A stretch of DNA of 59,322 nt from Bacteroidales bacterium (GCA_003851245.1 BHEP01000011.1:1-59322), one strand, 5' to 3'. Counted from the first letter of the stretch, positions 24,473 through 35,762 are shown. A program made the numbers and translations. The notes: generated by a model not told the origin, from the letters alone.

Positions 24473-26659
24473 ATGAATTTACTATTTTGGCTAGTCCCAG
24501 CAGCATCATTACTGGCACTGTGTTTTGCTTATTATTTCTTCAAGCAGATGATGAAGGAAAGTGAAGGGACGGCTACCATGAAAAAAATTGCCGAGCATGT
24601 TCGCGTAGGCTCTATGTCTTATCTAAAGCAGCAGTACAAGGTTGTTGTTCGCGTATTTATCGTCTTGGCCCTAGTCTTTGCTGTTATGGCATATTATGGA
24701 TTTCAAAATCCCTGGGTTCCCTTTGCCTTTCTTACAGGCGGTTTTTTCTCTGGCTTGGCAGGGTTTTTTGGTATGAAAACCGCCACTTACGCCTCGGCAC
24801 GTACTGCCAATGCTGCACAAGAGTCGCTCAACAGGGGTTTGCAGGTAGCATTTCGCAGTGGAGCTGTGATGGGATTGGTTGTTGTAGGATTGGGACTACT
24901 CGACATATCTATATGGTATCTTGTATTAGACCATTTTGTTGAAGACACAGATCCAGCCCACAAGATGATTGTAATCACTACCACCATGCTTACTTTCGGT
25001 ATGGGCGCTTCCACCCAAGCCCTTTTTGCTCGCGTGGGAGGAGGCATATACACAAAAGCTGCAGATGTAGGAGCCGACCTTGTAGGGAAGGTTGAGGCAG
25101 GCATTCCCGAAGACGACCCACGCAATCCAGCAACTATTGCCGACAATGTGGGCGACAATGTAGGCGATGTGGCAGGCATGGGAGCCGACCTATACGAATC
25201 GTATTGCGGCTCTATACTGGCGACAGCAGCATTAGGGGCTGCCGCATTTATGACCGATATAGACACACAGTATAAGGCAATTATTGCGCCCATGCTTATT
25301 GCCGCAGTGGGTATACTGCTATCTATCATTGGCATTTTTACTGTTAAGGCAAAGGAGGGAGCCACAATGAAGCAGCTGCTACACTCCCTAGATTTTGGGG
25401 TAAACCTAAGTTCGGTATTGATAGCCGCTGCCACATTTGGCATTTTATATGTCTTAGGATTAGAAAATTGGGTAGGTATATCCTGTGCCGTTATTGTAGG
25501 TTTGCTGGTAGGCATTATTATTGGAAAATCTACCGAATACTACACCTCTCATGGCTATAGACCCACTCAAAAAATTGCTGAAAGTTCAGAAACAGGACCC
25601 GCTACAGTTATTATTTCTGGTATTGGGCTGGGTATGATTTCTACATGTATCCCTGTTCTGGCTGTTGTGGTAGGTATTATACTATCTTTTATGCTGGCTT
25701 CGGGCTTCGACTTCCACAATGTAGGTATGGGATTGTATGGCATAGGCATTGCGGCTGTAGGCATGCTTTCCACCCTAGGCATTACTCTTGCCACAGATGC
25801 TTATGGCCCTATTGCAGACAATGCTGGTGGCAATGCACAAATGAGCGGCTTAGATCCAGAGGTGCGTAGGCGCACGGATGCTCTCGATGCCTTGGGCAAT
25901 ACCACTGCCGCAACGGGCAAGGGCTTCGCTATTGGCTCGGCAGCATTGACGGCTCTTGCACTATTGGCAGCATACATAGAAGAGATAAAGATGGGATTGA
26001 TACGTATAGGTCAGTCAACTATAGAATTAAATAATGGCGAGATACTCGAAACTGCCAAGGCTTCGTTTACAGATTTTATGTATTATTATGAGGCAAACCT
26101 GATGAATCCCAAGGTGCTGGTGGGCATATTTTTAGGAGCCATGATGTCGTTTTTGTTTTGTGGTCTCACTATGAATGCCGTAGGTCGTGCAGCAGGCGAG
26201 ATGGTACAGGAAGTGCGTCGCCAGTTTCGCGAAATAGAAGGCATCCTTGAGGGTACTGCTGAGCCCGATTATGCACGCTGTGTAGAAATATCTACAAAAG
26301 GGGCACAAAAAGAGATGATAGTCCCCTCTATCTTAGCTATTGCTGCCCCTATTGCAACGGGACTAATATTGGGTGTTCCTGGCGTATTGGGATTGCTGGT
26401 TGGTAGCCTGTCGTCGGGTTTTGTATTGGCTATTTTTATGGCAAACGCTGGAGGAGCCTGGGATAATGCGAAAAAATATGTTGAAGAAGGTAATTGCGGA
26501 GGTAAGGGCTCCGATAATCATAAGGCTACAGTGGTAGGTGATACAGTAGGCGATCCTTTCAAAGATACTTCAGGGCCTAGCCTAAATATCTTAATAAAGC
26601 TGATGACCATGGTTTCTATCGTTATGGCGGGACTCACGGCGGCTTGGAGCTTGCTATGA
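24473..26659 (+). CDS. hppA: K+-dependent membrane-bound pyrophosphatase (Na+ and/or H+ pump)
   Basis: A 728-residue integral membrane protein with about 16 membrane segments that couples PPi hydrolysis to cation export. The PPi/Mg site is intact: [11 protein letters not shown] from Asp198, then [19 protein letters not shown], and near the C-terminus [16 protein letters not shown]. The motif [10 protein letters not shown] (from Gly475) has Ala where K+-independent enzymes have Lys, which marks the K+-dependent class. Bacteroides enzymes of this class have been reported to move both Na+ and H+; the ion specificity here cannot be read with certainty. It follows the EF-G2 gene by 41 bases, with no promoter seen between them. 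Confidence 0.97.
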   Translation: MNLLFWLVPAASLLALCFAYYFFKQMMKESEGTATMKKIAEHVRVGSMSYLKQQYKVVVRVFIVLALVFAVMAYYGFQNPWVPFAFLTGGFFSGLAGFFGMKTATYASARTANAAQESLNRGLQVAFRSGAVMGLVVVGLGLLDISIWYLVLDHFVEDTDPAHKMIVITTTMLTFGMGASTQALFARVGGGIYTKAADVGADLVGKVEAGIPEDDPRNPATIADNVGDNVGDVAGMGADLYESYCGSILATAALGAAAFMTDIDTQYKAIIAPMLIAAVGILLSIIGIFTVKAKEGATMKQLLHSLDFGVNLSSVLIAAATFGILYVLGLENWVGISCAVIVGLLVGIIIGKSTEYYTSHGYRPTQKIAESSETGPATVIISGIGLGMISTCIPVLAVVVGIILSFMLASGFDFHNVGMGLYGIGIAAVGMLSTLGITLATDAYGPIADNAGGNAQMSGLDPEVRRRTDALDALGNTTAATGKGFAIGSAALTALALLAAYIEEIKMGLIRIGQSTIELNNGEILETAKASFTDFMYYYEANLMNPKVLVGIFLGAMMSFLFCGLTMNAVGRAAGEMVQEVRRQFREIEGILEGTAEPDYARCVEISTKGAQKEMIVPSILAIAAPIATGLILGVPGVLGLLVGSLSSGFVLAIFMANAGGAWDNAKKYVEEGNCGGKGSDNHKATVVGDTVGDPFKDTSGPSLNILIKLMTMVSIVMAGLTAAWSLL

Positions 26660-26683
26660 TAGTGATAAATGCCATGAAATAAA

Positions 26684-26718
26684 TAAAAAATACAATAAAA
26701 AATACAATAAAAAACACA
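26684..26718 (+). repeat. Three imperfect tandem copies of a 12-base AT unit
   Basis: The 59-base gap between hppA and the heparinase-like gene holds three successive AAAAAATACAAT-like units, the third reading AAAAAACACAAT and running into the start codon. A simple expansion is likely; variation in copy number would change the gap before the heparinase-like start. Confidence 0.6.
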
Positions 26719-28641
26719 ATGAAAAAAATATTGCTCCTACTCTCAATAAGTATCTGGGCCTTGTCGGCAAGTGCCCACGAATATCGCAATTTATTGCAAA
26801 AAAAGGCAAACTTATCTGAGCTTAAGAAATCTTTAGTGCCCAATCAAAAATGGGTCTATTATCCGGCATACGAGGATAGAGAGGGCTGGGACAAATTGAC
26901 TGCCAACAACAAAGAGGAGATTATCTCTAAGGGAGAGGCGGCTTTGGATTATTCGTGGCAGGTGATCAAAGCCAGTGATTACATAGAATTTGAAAGAAGT
27001 GGTGCCCGACGAATTATGGAAGACCCTTTTGGAGAGAATAACATTGCCCTTAGCAACTTGGTATTGGCAGAGCTCTGTGAGGGTAAGGGCCGTTTTATTG
27101 ATCAGATTGTAAATGGTGTTTGGTACAATTGCGAAATGACCTCATGGGCTCTGTCGGCACATATTGCTGGAGCCCAAGCGGTAAAAACCTCGCTACCATC
27201 GTACAAAGAGCAGGTGATAGATCTTACCTCAGGCGATCTAGGAGCCTTCTTTGCATGGACATATTATTTTTTGAAAGATGAAATGGACAAGGTAAATCCA
27301 TTGGTATCTGAGCGTTTGCTGCAAAACATACAAGAGCGCATCATGGATCCTTATATGGAGAGGAGCAATTTCTGGTGGCAGGCATTTGATGCTAAGCCCA
27401 ATACTATGGTAAACAACTGGAATCCTTGGTGCAATGCCAGTGTGCTCACCTGTTTTTTATTGCTAGAAAACAATCCTGAGAAACTGGCTGAGGCTGTATT
27501 TCGCAGCATGACTTCTGTAGATAAGTTTATCAACTACTATCACTCTGATGGAGCTTGCGAGGAAGGCCCATCCTACTGGGGACATGCCGCAGGAAAAATG
27601 TTTGATTACCTACAGCTATTGCACAGCTCGAGCAATGGGAAAGTCTCAATATTTGATGAGCCCCTTATAAAAAAAATGGGCGAATATATTTCCAAATCTT
27701 ATATTGGCGACGGATGGGTAGTGAATTTTGCTGATGCTTCGGCCAAAGGAGGAGGCAGCGCTGGACTAATATATCGCTATGGCAAGGCTGTAGGCAGCAG
27801 TGAAATGCAGACTTTTGCTGCCTATCTTAGGCAACAAGGATATCCTCAACCGTATAGCGAAGGTAGAGATTTGTATCGCAGCATGGAAAATCTATACTGC
27901 CAAGATGCTCTAGCAGAAGAAAAGTCCTTGCTTAGCATTTCTGATTATACCTGGTATCCTGAAACTGAATTTTGCTACATGCGCCAGCAGTCTTCTGGAT
28001 TTTTCTTTGCTGCCAAGGGAGGATTCAACAACGAAAGTCACAACCACAACGATGTAGGTAGTTTTATTCTATACCACAACAATTTCCCTGTTTTTATTGA
28101 GGCTGGAGTAGGCACCTATACCCGTCAAACATTCAGTGCCGAGCGTTATTCAATATGGACCATGCAAAGTAATTACCACAACCTGCCACTAATTAATGGC
28201 TTTGCCCAGTCTTTTGGCTCCAAATATAGGTCTGCCGATGTGGTATTCGATGCTAAAAAATCAATTTTTTCATTGAATCTAGCAAAAGCCTATCCCGAAG
28301 AAGCTGGAATTGTTTATTGGAAAAGATCGTACCAACTAAAAAATGAAGGACTCTCCATTGAAGACGATTTTAAGTTAAAACATGCCAAAGAAAATAATCA
28401 AATAAACTTTCTGAGTCAGCAGAAGCCCGATATTGCTAAGGCTGGAACAATTGTTATAGATGTAGATGGGACTAAAATAAAAATGACTTATGATAAATCC
28501 TTATTTGAGCCCCTTGTCGAAAAGATTGACCTGCCAGATAAGAGACTCTCAAGGGTGTGGGGCGACAATATTTATCGCTTGTCGCTCAGGGCAAAGAAAG
28601 GTGAATTGATAGGGAAATATAAATTTTTTATTAGCAAATAA
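26719..28641 (+). CDS. Heparinase II/III family protein (polysaccharide lyase-like)
   Basis: A 640-residue exported protein: signal peptide [19 protein letters not shown], an alpha/alpha-toroid region (about 60-400; [17 protein letters not shown]) and a C-terminal beta-sandwich. The conserved [12 protein letters not shown] segment (His441, His443) is the hallmark of heparinase II/III-like lyases, which cleave acidic polysaccharides such as heparin or alginate by beta-elimination in the periplasm or outside. The substrate is not predictable. No SusC/D or sulfatase gene is adjacent, and the gene sits 59 bases after hppA, so it may be read from the same transcript. A T-tailed terminator was not seen after the stop. 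Confidence 0.88.
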   Translation: MKKILLLLSISIWALSASAHEYRNLLQKKANLSELKKSLVPNQKWVYYPAYEDREGWDKLTANNKEEIISKGEAALDYSWQVIKASDYIEFERSGARRIMEDPFGENNIALSNLVLAELCEGKGRFIDQIVNGVWYNCEMTSWALSAHIAGAQAVKTSLPSYKEQVIDLTSGDLGAFFAWTYYFLKDEMDKVNPLVSERLLQNIQERIMDPYMERSNFWWQAFDAKPNTMVNNWNPWCNASVLTCFLLLENNPEKLAEAVFRSMTSVDKFINYYHSDGACEEGPSYWGHAAGKMFDYLQLLHSSSNGKVSIFDEPLIKKMGEYISKSYIGDGWVVNFADASAKGGGSAGLIYRYGKAVGSSEMQTFAAYLRQQGYPQPYSEGRDLYRSMENLYCQDALAEEKSLLSISDYTWYPETEFCYMRQQSSGFFFAAKGGFNNESHNHNDVGSFILYHNNFPVFIEAGVGTYTRQTFSAERYSIWTMQSNYHNLPLINGFAQSFGSKYRSADVVFDAKKSIFSLNLAKAYPEEAGIVYWKRSYQLKNEGLSIEDDFKLKHAKENNQINFLSQQKPDIAKAGTIVIDVDGTKIKMTYDKSLFEPLVEKIDLPDKRLSRVWGDNIYRLSLRAKKGELIGKYKFFISK

Positions 28642-28665
28642 AAAACAAGGACAACATTTATTAAC

Positions 28666-28696
28666 TTGCCATTCTATAGATTATTCATTATATTTG
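28666..28696 (+). promoter_or_regulatory. Bacteroidota-type promoter of the T9SS cargo gene
   Basis: TTG (28666-28668), a 20-base spacer and TATATTTG (28689-28696) match the -33/-7 consensus with ideal spacing. The start codon is 69 bases downstream of the -7 box. This is the best housekeeping promoter match in the window. Confidence 0.65.
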
Positions 28697-28764
28697 TGCA
28701 GTTCTTTTTTGATACCAAACACCAGCAATAAAAGACATACCAAACGCATCAAATATTGATGATT

Positions 28765-31308
28765 ATGAAAACTTTGAAATTTTTTATTTACTTTAATCTC
28801 TCTTTTGGGACCTTTATTTTATCCCAAGCGCAGGAGTCAAACACCATCAGTAATAGCCATTCTACAAGCGACACCATTTTTGCGACCTCAGCCAAAGCCC
28901 TAACATTTGTGGAGGCTCCCAACATCTCTATTATTTGCAAGGGAGAGGATTTTAATACCAGCCTTGTAAGCCACAACAATACCACAATCTCTGATTGGAG
29001 TTTTCGCAAACAAGGAGAAAACATAGAACTTGTAGCAGGCCTTGGCAGCTCAATAGACATCCCCGCCGCCAATTTAGGAATCATAGGCACTGAAAACGAA
29101 GCCATAAACTATGAAATAGTATTAACACTTTTAGGAGATCCTAGCCCTCTCACATTTCCCATTGCTACTTATCATGCACAATCGACGGCGATTATTATTG
29201 GAGCAAATCGCAGCATTTGCCGCAGTGATGTTCTTGGTGTAGGCGATAGCATTCCCATAAATATAAAACTAAGAGGAAGTGCACCCTGGACTTATCGCAT
29301 AATAAAAAATGATAGTCAGGGCTTATCTCCCAGTTTAATTGCAGGATCTTTTAATGCCGACACAATATTTAATGCCCTACCTCTTTCAGGCATAAATATG
29401 GGGGGGCTTGCAAGGCGCTCCTACTACCAGCTTGATTCTTCAGGTGTTTTTGTCGACGCCCACGGATGCGCTGGCAAAATTCTTAGAGAAAATCCTGGGA
29501 AGCTGGATAATGTATGGATTGCTCCCGTTTATGAGGGTAGGATGGTTTATGCGACATCGGCAGCGCCAGACTCCATTTTCTGTAGTGGCGAAATAGTTGC
29601 AAGCAGACAATTTAAATTTGAAAATGTTATGCAAACGGGCTCAAATATTGGAGCTTATCAAGTATCTTGGAAGAGAATGTCTACTGCCAGACTGGGCATG
29701 AGCTCTAGCAAAGAAGGGCTCACGCAAATATCCCAATTTACCTCTTCAAACAATAGGAAGGGCGACTCGATTATTATTGCTGTTATTGGCAGGTATAAGA
29801 CTGCCAACAACGACTATTGCTACGGAACAGACACCATGAAAGCCCATATTTATGTCAATCCTGTGCCCAGCCTAAATATTGCCGCCACCCAATTATATAT
29901 TTCGGCATGCAATGGAATATCCACGCCTACCATTGTTCTAAAAACTGGAGTAAGAACAAGCAATGGCATCGATAGCATGCACTACCTATGGACTGCCAAT
30001 GCTGCTCATAGAGGTCTGCAAAAAGAAGGGTCTTTCACATCTACCAAGACCCCATTGAGCCACAATTTTTCATTCAAGGCTATAAATGGAAATACATTTT
30101 CTATATACGATACCATACACTTCAAGGCATATTACAGCAGTTTTGGTCTTCAATGTTCAAAAAAAACTGCTGATGGAAAAGTCGATTCTACAAGACTGAT
30201 AATAAAGGTAAGGCCATCTTTAAAAATTTCTAGCGACCTGCAAGATGGCAACTTTTGTGATATCGAAGAAAAATTCATAGGCATAATAGTTGTTGGAGAA
30301 AGTCCCAAATTTCAATGGTATAGAGCCAGTGGCATCAATGACAAACTTACCAAAATCGCTGGAGCTTCGGAGTCTACATACAAAATTGTCGATAGCGGAT
30401 ATTATCAAGTATGGGTAAGTGGGGATTGTGGCACGACAATAAAAAGTAATAAAGCTGCTATTGGTATAGGCGCAGGCACCACAATATTGCAAATGCCTGT
30501 CGACACAGTGGTATGCTCAGGAAGCACGGTAAACTTAAAAGCAGCAAGCAATTCGGAAAATCTGCAATGGTATAAGGATGGCATAGCATTGGGAGGAAAA
30601 ACAAATTCTACATTAAGTTTGAGCAAGGTATCTTCAGAAAAAGATTTTGGCTATTATTCGCTTAGTGCCAAGGGTTTTTGCCCCAATGACAGTATTATGA
30701 GTCCTCCTTTTCGCCTGTGGGTTGCAGAAAGCCCTTCCATGAGTTTCATCGATTTGGAAACTAGGGTATACAGAGGGCAACAATATTTTGTGAAAACTGG
30801 ACAAAAACAAGCCGACGGAAAGAAACAAACCCCAGGTTATGCCGATGCTACCTACTACAAGTGGTCGTATATAGATGCCGATAGTTCGGAATTTTTCAAG
30901 GACGAAGGCCCTAATTTGTATACCACTTTGCTGCGATATACGGGCACAAGTCCAGTGGGAGGCATGGGTAAACTAAGTGTAAGCATAAGCCATCCCTGCG
31001 GCAGTGCGAGACAAAAAACTCTCTCTGCCAATATCACTGTAGTAAGCGATATTAGCTCAATTGAGGCTGCTGATGCAGAAATGTTTCATATTTATCCAAA
31101 TCCCATCCTTGACATTTTTAATGTGAGCAGCCCCAAAATAATTATTGCAATTGTGGTGTCTGACCTAAACGGACGCATGATATATACAAACAATGAGGTA
31201 GAGCATACAAGAATGCAAATCAATACAACAAGCTGGCTCAATGGAATATACCTTGTGTCGGTACAAACAAAAGAAGGGAAGGAGGTCAAAAAAATTATAA
31301 AAAGATAA
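28765..31308 (+). CDS. Large secreted protein with Ig-like repeats and type A T9SS sorting domain
   Basis: An 847-residue protein. The start at ATG 28765 gives a clean signal peptide (MKTLKFFIYF, cut near SQAQE); TTG 28756 and ATG 28759 are in frame upstream but add only a few residues. The middle consists of beta-rich segments with paired cysteines and Ig-like motifs (FQWYRASG at about 510, CSGSTVNLKAASNSENLQWY at about 590). No enzyme motif is seen. The last ~75 residues are a type A C-terminal sorting domain: IYPNPILDIFNVSS, VVSDLNGRMIY, NTTSWLNGIYLVSVQT and the basic end KKIIKR. It should be exported by Sec and then the type IX system to the surface. An adhesin or matrix role is inferred only from the repeats. 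Confidence 0.82.
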   Translation: MKTLKFFIYFNLSFGTFILSQAQESNTISNSHSTSDTIFATSAKALTFVEAPNISIICKGEDFNTSLVSHNNTTISDWSFRKQGENIELVAGLGSSIDIPAANLGIIGTENEAINYEIVLTLLGDPSPLTFPIATYHAQSTAIIIGANRSICRSDVLGVGDSIPINIKLRGSAPWTYRIIKNDSQGLSPSLIAGSFNADTIFNALPLSGINMGGLARRSYYQLDSSGVFVDAHGCAGKILRENPGKLDNVWIAPVYEGRMVYATSAAPDSIFCSGEIVASRQFKFENVMQTGSNIGAYQVSWKRMSTARLGMSSSKEGLTQISQFTSSNNRKGDSIIIAVIGRYKTANNDYCYGTDTMKAHIYVNPVPSLNIAATQLYISACNGISTPTIVLKTGVRTSNGIDSMHYLWTANAAHRGLQKEGSFTSTKTPLSHNFSFKAINGNTFSIYDTIHFKAYYSSFGLQCSKKTADGKVDSTRLIIKVRPSLKISSDLQDGNFCDIEEKFIGIIVVGESPKFQWYRASGINDKLTKIAGASESTYKIVDSGYYQVWVSGDCGTTIKSNKAAIGIGAGTTILQMPVDTVVCSGSTVNLKAASNSENLQWYKDGIALGGKTNSTLSLSKVSSEKDFGYYSLSAKGFCPNDSIMSPPFRLWVAESPSMSFIDLETRVYRGQQYFVKTGQKQADGKKQTPGYADATYYKWSYIDADSSEFFKDEGPNLYTTLLRYTGTSPVGGMGKLSVSISHPCGSARQKTLSANITVVSDISSIEAADAEMFHIYPNPILDIFNVSSPKIIIAIVVSDLNGRMIYTNNEVEHTRMQINTTSWLNGIYLVSVQTKEGKEVKKIIKR

Positions 31309-31393
31309 TACAATATCTATCGTACAATTAGGGCTGTGAACCACTAGAATAGATAACGAAAAATAATGCCTGATGGTCATTAGTTCAACTAAA

Positions 31394-31426
31394 TTGTGGT
31401 GATTTCGATCAATATAATTACCTTTG
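31394..31426 (+). promoter_or_regulatory. Probable prfA promoter
   Basis: TTG at 31394-31396 and TACCTTTG at 31419-31426 match the -33/-7 elements; the 22-base spacer is a little long. It lies 53 bases before the prfA start and heads the prfA-pyrF-lpx-miaA gene run. Confidence 0.5.
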
Positions 31427-31478
31427 CCAGTATTATTGAGGAGTTAAAAAAAGAGGCTCCATTTAAGAATACAAACAA

Positions 31479-32564
31479 ATGAGCCAGACATCCCTTTTAG
31501 AAAAACTTAATGTTCTCGTACTTCGTTTCGATGAAATAGCTACACTCATTACCGATCCCTCGGTAATGACGGATATGAAGCGATTCGTTAAGCTAAGCAA
31601 GGAGTACCGAGATTTAGAAAAAATAGCCCTTGCCCGCAATGAGTATTCCCTCTTGCTGGGAGGCATTGAGGAAGCAAAGAATATTTTAGAAAACGAGAGC
31701 GACACCGAATTGAAAGAGATGGCACGTGGCGAAATCGACACCTACAACCGGCGGCAGCCACTTTTGGAAGAAGAAATAAAGTTATTGCTTGTGCCCAGTG
31801 ATCCTGAAGATGAAAAAGATGCTATTGTAGAGATTCGCGGAGGCTCTGGCGGCGACGAGGCTGCAATTTTTGCTGGCGACCTTTATAGGATGTATATCAA
31901 ATATTGTGAGTCCAAAGGATGGAAGGTAGGACTTAGCTCCTCTACGGAAGGTAGTTCTGGGGGTTTTAAGGAGATTATATTTACAGTATCGGGCAGCAAT
32001 GTATATGGCACTTTGAAATATGAATCGGGCGTGCACCGTGTACAAAGAGTGCCCGCTACCGAAACTCAGGGGAGGGTCCACACCTCAGCCTCAAGCGTAG
32101 CTGTTTTGCCCGAGGCAGAGGAGGTAGATGTAGACCTTAGAGACTGCGACATCAGGGTAGATACCTTCTGTGCCTCGGGCAATGGAGGACAATCGGTAAA
32201 CACAACCTATTCGGCAATTCGCTTGGTGCATATTCCCACAGGGATAGTGGTGCAATGCCAGGACGAAAAATCGCAAATAAAAAATAAGGCCAAGGCAATG
32301 GTAGAGCTACGATCGCGGATCTACAACATGGAATACCAAAAATATATAGACGATATTTCTTCCAAAAGAAAAACAATGGTGTCTACTGGCGATCGCTCGG
32401 CGAAAATACGAACATACAATTATCCTCAAGGCAGGGTAACTGACCACCGAATCAACTACACCATATATAATCTACCCTCCTTTGTGGGAGGAGACATACA
32501 GGGAGTAATTGATCAGCTAATAATTGCAGAAAATGCAGAACGCCTCAAAGAAAGTGAGCTGTAA
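31479..32564 (+). CDS. prfA: Peptide chain release factor 1
   Basis: RF1 reads UAA and UAG stop codons and triggers peptide release. The 361-residue product has the codon-reading PxT motif as PAT in RVPATETQGR, which separates it from RF2 (SPF). It also has the acidic GGSGGDEA segment and the catalytic GGQ at Gly236-Gly237-Gln238, the Gln normally methylated by PrmC. Length is standard. It starts a same-strand run with pyrF (59-base gap), the HD hydrolase and the lipid A genes. This order is common in Bacteroidales, although the purM gene that often precedes prfA there is absent; a T9SS cargo gene lies upstream instead. Confidence 0.97.
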   Translation: MSQTSLLEKLNVLVLRFDEIATLITDPSVMTDMKRFVKLSKEYRDLEKIALARNEYSLLLGGIEEAKNILENESDTELKEMARGEIDTYNRRQPLLEEEIKLLLVPSDPEDEKDAIVEIRGGSGGDEAAIFAGDLYRMYIKYCESKGWKVGLSSSTEGSSGGFKEIIFTVSGSNVYGTLKYESGVHRVQRVPATETQGRVHTSASSVAVLPEAEEVDVDLRDCDIRVDTFCASGNGGQSVNTTYSAIRLVHIPTGIVVQCQDEKSQIKNKAKAMVELRSRIYNMEYQKYIDDISSKRKTMVSTGDRSAKIRTYNYPQGRVTDHRINYTIYNLPSFVGGDIQGVIDQLIIAENAERLKESEL

Positions 32565-32623
32565 GATTATGCAAGCTAAATTATAATTACGCAAAAAAAT
32601 ATTACTCAATATAAACAATAGCA

Positions 32624-33460
32624 ATGACTAAACAAGAATTACTGGCAAATATTCGCAGTAAAAATTCCTTCCTCTGTGTAGGCTTGGATACCGACATAAA
32701 TAAAATACCCGCTTTTTTATTGGATGAGCAGGATCCTATTTTAGCCTTCAACAAGGCAATAGTAGATGCTACTGCCGATTATTGTGTAGCCTACAAGCCC
32801 AATTTAGCATTCTATGAGAGCCAAGGAGCCAAAGGAATTGTTTCTCTTGAAAAGACAGTGGAATATATACGCACAAATTATCCCGACCAGTTTATCATTG
32901 CCGATGCTAAGCGAGGAGATATAGGCAACACCTCAGAAATGTATGCAAGGGCTATTTTTGATTACTCTGATTTTGATGCAGTCACTGTAGCCCCCTATAT
33001 GGGAGAAGATAGCGTAAAGCCATTTTTAATTTATCCCAACAAATGGGTTATTTTGCTTGCCCTTACTTCCAACAAGGGCTCTTCGGATTTTCAATTGACA
33101 GAAGACAAAAACGGGGAAAGGCTTTTTGAGAAAGTCCTTAAAACATCCCAAAAATGGGCCTCCGACCAGCAGATGATGTATGTGGTAGGAGCAACTCAGG
33201 GGAGTATGTTTAGTGAAATACGCAAACATGCGCCACACCACTTCTTATTAGTGCCTGGAGTGGGAGCGCAGGGAGGTAGCTTAAAGGAGGTAGTGAAATA
33301 TGGAATGAATGAGGAGTGCGGACTGCTGGTCAACTCTTCTCGCCAAATATTGTATGCCGATGCCAGTAAAAATTTTGCCTTCGCAGCCCAAGAAGAAGCG
33401 ATAAAAATACAAGAAGAAATGAAAATGTATTTGTTAGAATGGAACAAAACCGCAAAATAA
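32624..33460 (+). CDS. pyrF: Orotidine 5'-phosphate decarboxylase (type 2)
   Basis: Last step of de novo UMP synthesis: decarboxylation of OMP in the cytoplasm. The 278-residue length and sequence fit the longer PyrF type 2 subfamily. The catalytic block DAKRGDIG (Asp94, Lys96, Asp99) is intact, preceded by [12 protein letters not shown] and followed by [10 protein letters not shown]. It lies between prfA and the HD-domain gene, whose start codon at 33439 falls inside the last 22 bases of pyrF, which suggests coupled translation. Nothing unusual is seen. Confidence 0.96.
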   Translation: MTKQELLANIRSKNSFLCVGLDTDINKIPAFLLDEQDPILAFNKAIVDATADYCVAYKPNLAFYESQGAKGIVSLEKTVEYIRTNYPDQFIIADAKRGDIGNTSEMYARAIFDYSDFDAVTVAPYMGEDSVKPFLIYPNKWVILLALTSNKGSSDFQLTEDKNGERLFEKVLKTSQKWASDQQMMYVVGATQGSMFSEIRKHAPHHFLLVPGVGAQGGSLKEVVKYGMNEECGLLVNSSRQILYADASKNFAFAAQEEAIKIQEEMKMYLLEWNKTAK

Positions 33461-34668
33461 TAAATGATCCCGTTTTTGGATTTATCTCCATTCCCAGCGG
33501 TTTTATTTACCAAATACTCAGTCACCCCTACATGCAAAGGCTCAACCGGATTAAACAACTAGGCCTTGCCTCTTTGGTATACCCTGGAGCTCAGCATAGT
33601 CGCCTGCACCACTCCCTAGGAGCTATGCACTTGATGGATGAGGCAATTAAGCAATTGCGATTAAAAGGGCAGCACATCAGCAAAGAAGAAGAAGAGGCAG
33701 CACTTGCCTGCATATTGATGCACGATATAGGTCATGGCCCGTTTTCTCATAGCTTGGAAAGCACCATCATGCCAGGACTCACTCACGAAGAAATATCGCT
33801 GCTATTGATGCAGGAGATGAATAAATCACTAAATGGACGCTTAGATACCTGCATTAGGATTTTCAAAAACGAATATCCAAAAAAATTCCTCCACCAGCTG
33901 GTAAGTGGTCAATTAGACATGGATAGATTGGATTATCTGCGCCGCGACAGTTTTTTTACTGGAGTAACAGAGGGAAATATAGGCTCAGCACGCATCATTA
34001 AAATGCTTAATGTGCACCAAGATAAGTTGGTAATCGAAGCCAAGGGAATTTATTCTATAGAAACCTTCCTAATGGCCAGGCGATTGATGTATTGGCAGGT
34101 ATATTTACATAAAACATGTATTGCCGCCGAAAAAATGCTCTTAAATATTTTCAGAAGAGCAAAAGAACTTGCCGCCGAAAAAAAGATACTCTTTGCATCG
34201 CCCGCCTTGCATTATTTTTTATACCTACAAACAGGCGAATTGGACATGCGAAGCAATAAAATTGCCCTAAACCATTTCATTGATATTGACGATAATGACA
34301 TATGGTCGGCAATAAAAGTATGGAAAAATAATCCGGACAAGATCCTTTCCATACTAAGTACTGCATTCATTAACAGAGACTTGTTTAAGATTGAAATCAG
34401 TTCGCAGCCTTTCCTTGAAACTAAAAAAGAAGAAATTAAAAAAAATATTGTAGAGCACTTAGCAATAAGCAAGAGCGAAGCAGATTACTTCTTTTACTCA
34501 GACGAAATATCTACAAATATGTACAATGAAGCCGACGACAATATCTCCATTATGTACAAAAATGGGCAGGTTGTAGACATCTCTGAGGCATCCTATATGT
34601 TCAATATTGAGCTTTTGTCAAAAAAAATAAAGAAGTATTACCACTGCTTTTTGCGGTATTCAAAATAA
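33439..34668 (+). CDS. HD-domain phosphohydrolase (dNTPase/SAMHD1-like)
   Basis: A 409-residue cytoplasmic protein of the HD superfamily. The metal-binding residues are in order: His58 in RLHHSLG, His95-Asp96 in [10 protein letters not shown], and Asp160 in [12 protein letters not shown]. The spacing and the [13 protein letters not shown] segment match the YdhJ/SAMHD1-like group of nucleotide triphosphohydrolases, so a dNTPase or related phosphohydrolase is likely; the substrate is not proven. The start overlaps pyrF by 22 bases. The last 20 residues are Lys-rich. It is a constant neighbour of pyrF and lpxD in Bacteroidales, but no functional link is known to me. Confidence 0.88.
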   Translation: MEQNRKIINDPVFGFISIPSGFIYQILSHPYMQRLNRIKQLGLASLVYPGAQHSRLHHSLGAMHLMDEAIKQLRLKGQHISKEEEEAALACILMHDIGHGPFSHSLESTIMPGLTHEEISLLLMQEMNKSLNGRLDTCIRIFKNEYPKKFLHQLVSGQLDMDRLDYLRRDSFFTGVTEGNIGSARIIKMLNVHQDKLVIEAKGIYSIETFLMARRLMYWQVYLHKTCIAAEKMLLNIFRRAKELAAEKKILFASPALHYFLYLQTGELDMRSNKIALNHFIDIDDNDIWSAIKVWKNNPDKILSILSTAFINRDLFKIEISSQPFLETKKEEIKKNIVEHLAISKSEADYFFYSDEISTNMYNEADDNISIMYKNGQVVDISEASYMFNIELLSKKIKKYYHCFLRYSK

Positions 34669-34681
34669 TTTGCGAACTTTG
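34651..34681 (+). promoter_or_regulatory. Possible internal promoter for lpxD
   Basis: TTG (34651-34653), a 20-base spacer and GAACTTTG (34674-34681, one mismatch to TAnnTTTG) lie at the end of the HD gene, 31 bases before lpxD. It could give the lipid A genes their own transcript. Confidence 0.4.
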
Positions 34682-34711
34682 TCCGCTATTTATATTTATA
34701 ATTAAGAAAGA

Positions 34712-35752
34712 ATGGAGCTAAACGCAAAACAAATTGCAGATATTCTCGAGGGTACAATTGAGGGAGATGCTGATGTTAAGGTAAATAATTTTTCTAAAAT
34801 TGAAGAAGGAAAGCCTGGCACTCTGACCTTTCTGGCGAATCTAAAATATATCAACTATATATACGATACCAAGGCAAGCATCGCATTGGTCGACAAAGAT
34901 TTTAAAGGAGAAAAGGAGCTTCCCCCTAGTCTCACCCTTATAAGGGTGGAGAATACTTATGCCGCTTTAGCGATACTGCTCAAGATGGTGGAAAATAAGA
35001 AAGTACGCAAACAAGGAGTTCACCCCAAAGCCTTTGTATGTGAGTCTACAACAATAGGGCATCAAGAAATATACATTGGCCCCTTGGCATACATTGGCGA
35101 AAATGTGTCCCTAGGCGAAAATGTGTCCATTTATCCACAGGCATATATTGGAGATAATGTAAGCATTGGCGACAACACAATAATTTATTCTGGGGCAAAG
35201 ATATACGACAACTGCTCCATAGGCAAAAATTGTATAATCCATGCAGGGGCAGTCATAGGCTCCGACGGATTCGGATTTGTGATGGAAAATGGGAAGTACA
35301 ATAAAATTTCGCAAATAGGCAATGTTGTTATAGAAGATGATGTAGAGATTGGCGCAAACACCACCATAGATAGGGCTGTAATAGACTCTACAATAATACA
35401 TAAGGGTGTAAAGCTCGACAATTTGGTAATGATTGCACACAATGTAGAAGTAGGCGAACATACTGCTATGGCAGCACAGGTAGGTATTTCAGGATCCACA
35501 AAGGTAGGAAGCTACTGCATGCTTGGCGGACAAGTAGGGCTTGCAGGGCACATAAAAATAGGAAACAAGGTAAATATTGGGGCGCAGTCTGGAATCGTTA
35601 GCAACATTGGCGACGACAGAAATATAATTGGAAGCCCCGCAATAGATGTCAAGAATTTTTTTCGCTCGAGCATAGTTTTTCCCAAGCTACCCGACATGTA
35701 CAAGGAGATAGCCCAACTACATAAAGAAATAGAACTACTAAAAAAGAAATAA
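34712..35752 (+). CDS. lpxD: UDP-3-O-(3-hydroxyacyl)glucosamine N-acyltransferase LpxD
   Basis: Third step of lipid A synthesis: adds the N-linked hydroxyacyl chain to UDP-3-O-acyl-glucosamine from acyl-ACP. The 346-residue product has an N-terminal uridine-binding domain (about 1-100), a left-handed beta-helix of hexapeptide repeats ([16 protein letters not shown] and following, about 105-310) and a C-terminal helix. Catalytic His243 lies in [11 protein letters not shown], matching His239 of E. coli. It is followed after 10 bases by lpxC-fabZ and then lpxA, so three successive lipid A steps are clustered. Confidence 0.97.
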   Translation: MELNAKQIADILEGTIEGDADVKVNNFSKIEEGKPGTLTFLANLKYINYIYDTKASIALVDKDFKGEKELPPSLTLIRVENTYAALAILLKMVENKKVRKQGVHPKAFVCESTTIGHQEIYIGPLAYIGENVSLGENVSIYPQAYIGDNVSIGDNTIIYSGAKIYDNCSIGKNCIIHAGAVIGSDGFGFVMENGKYNKISQIGNVVIEDDVEIGANTTIDRAVIDSTIIHKGVKLDNLVMIAHNVEVGEHTAMAAQVGISGSTKVGSYCMLGGQVGLAGHIKIGNKVNIGAQSGIVSNIGDDRNIIGSPAIDVKNFFRSSIVFPKLPDMYKEIAQLHKEIELLKKK

Positions 35753-35762
35753 ACAATAAAGA

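Noticed and set aside
24787..25515. 242-codon frame antisense to hppA
   Set aside because: Composition (Ser/Pro/Ala/Thr-rich) mirrors the hydrophobic and Gly codons of the pyrophosphatase; a codon-bias shadow.
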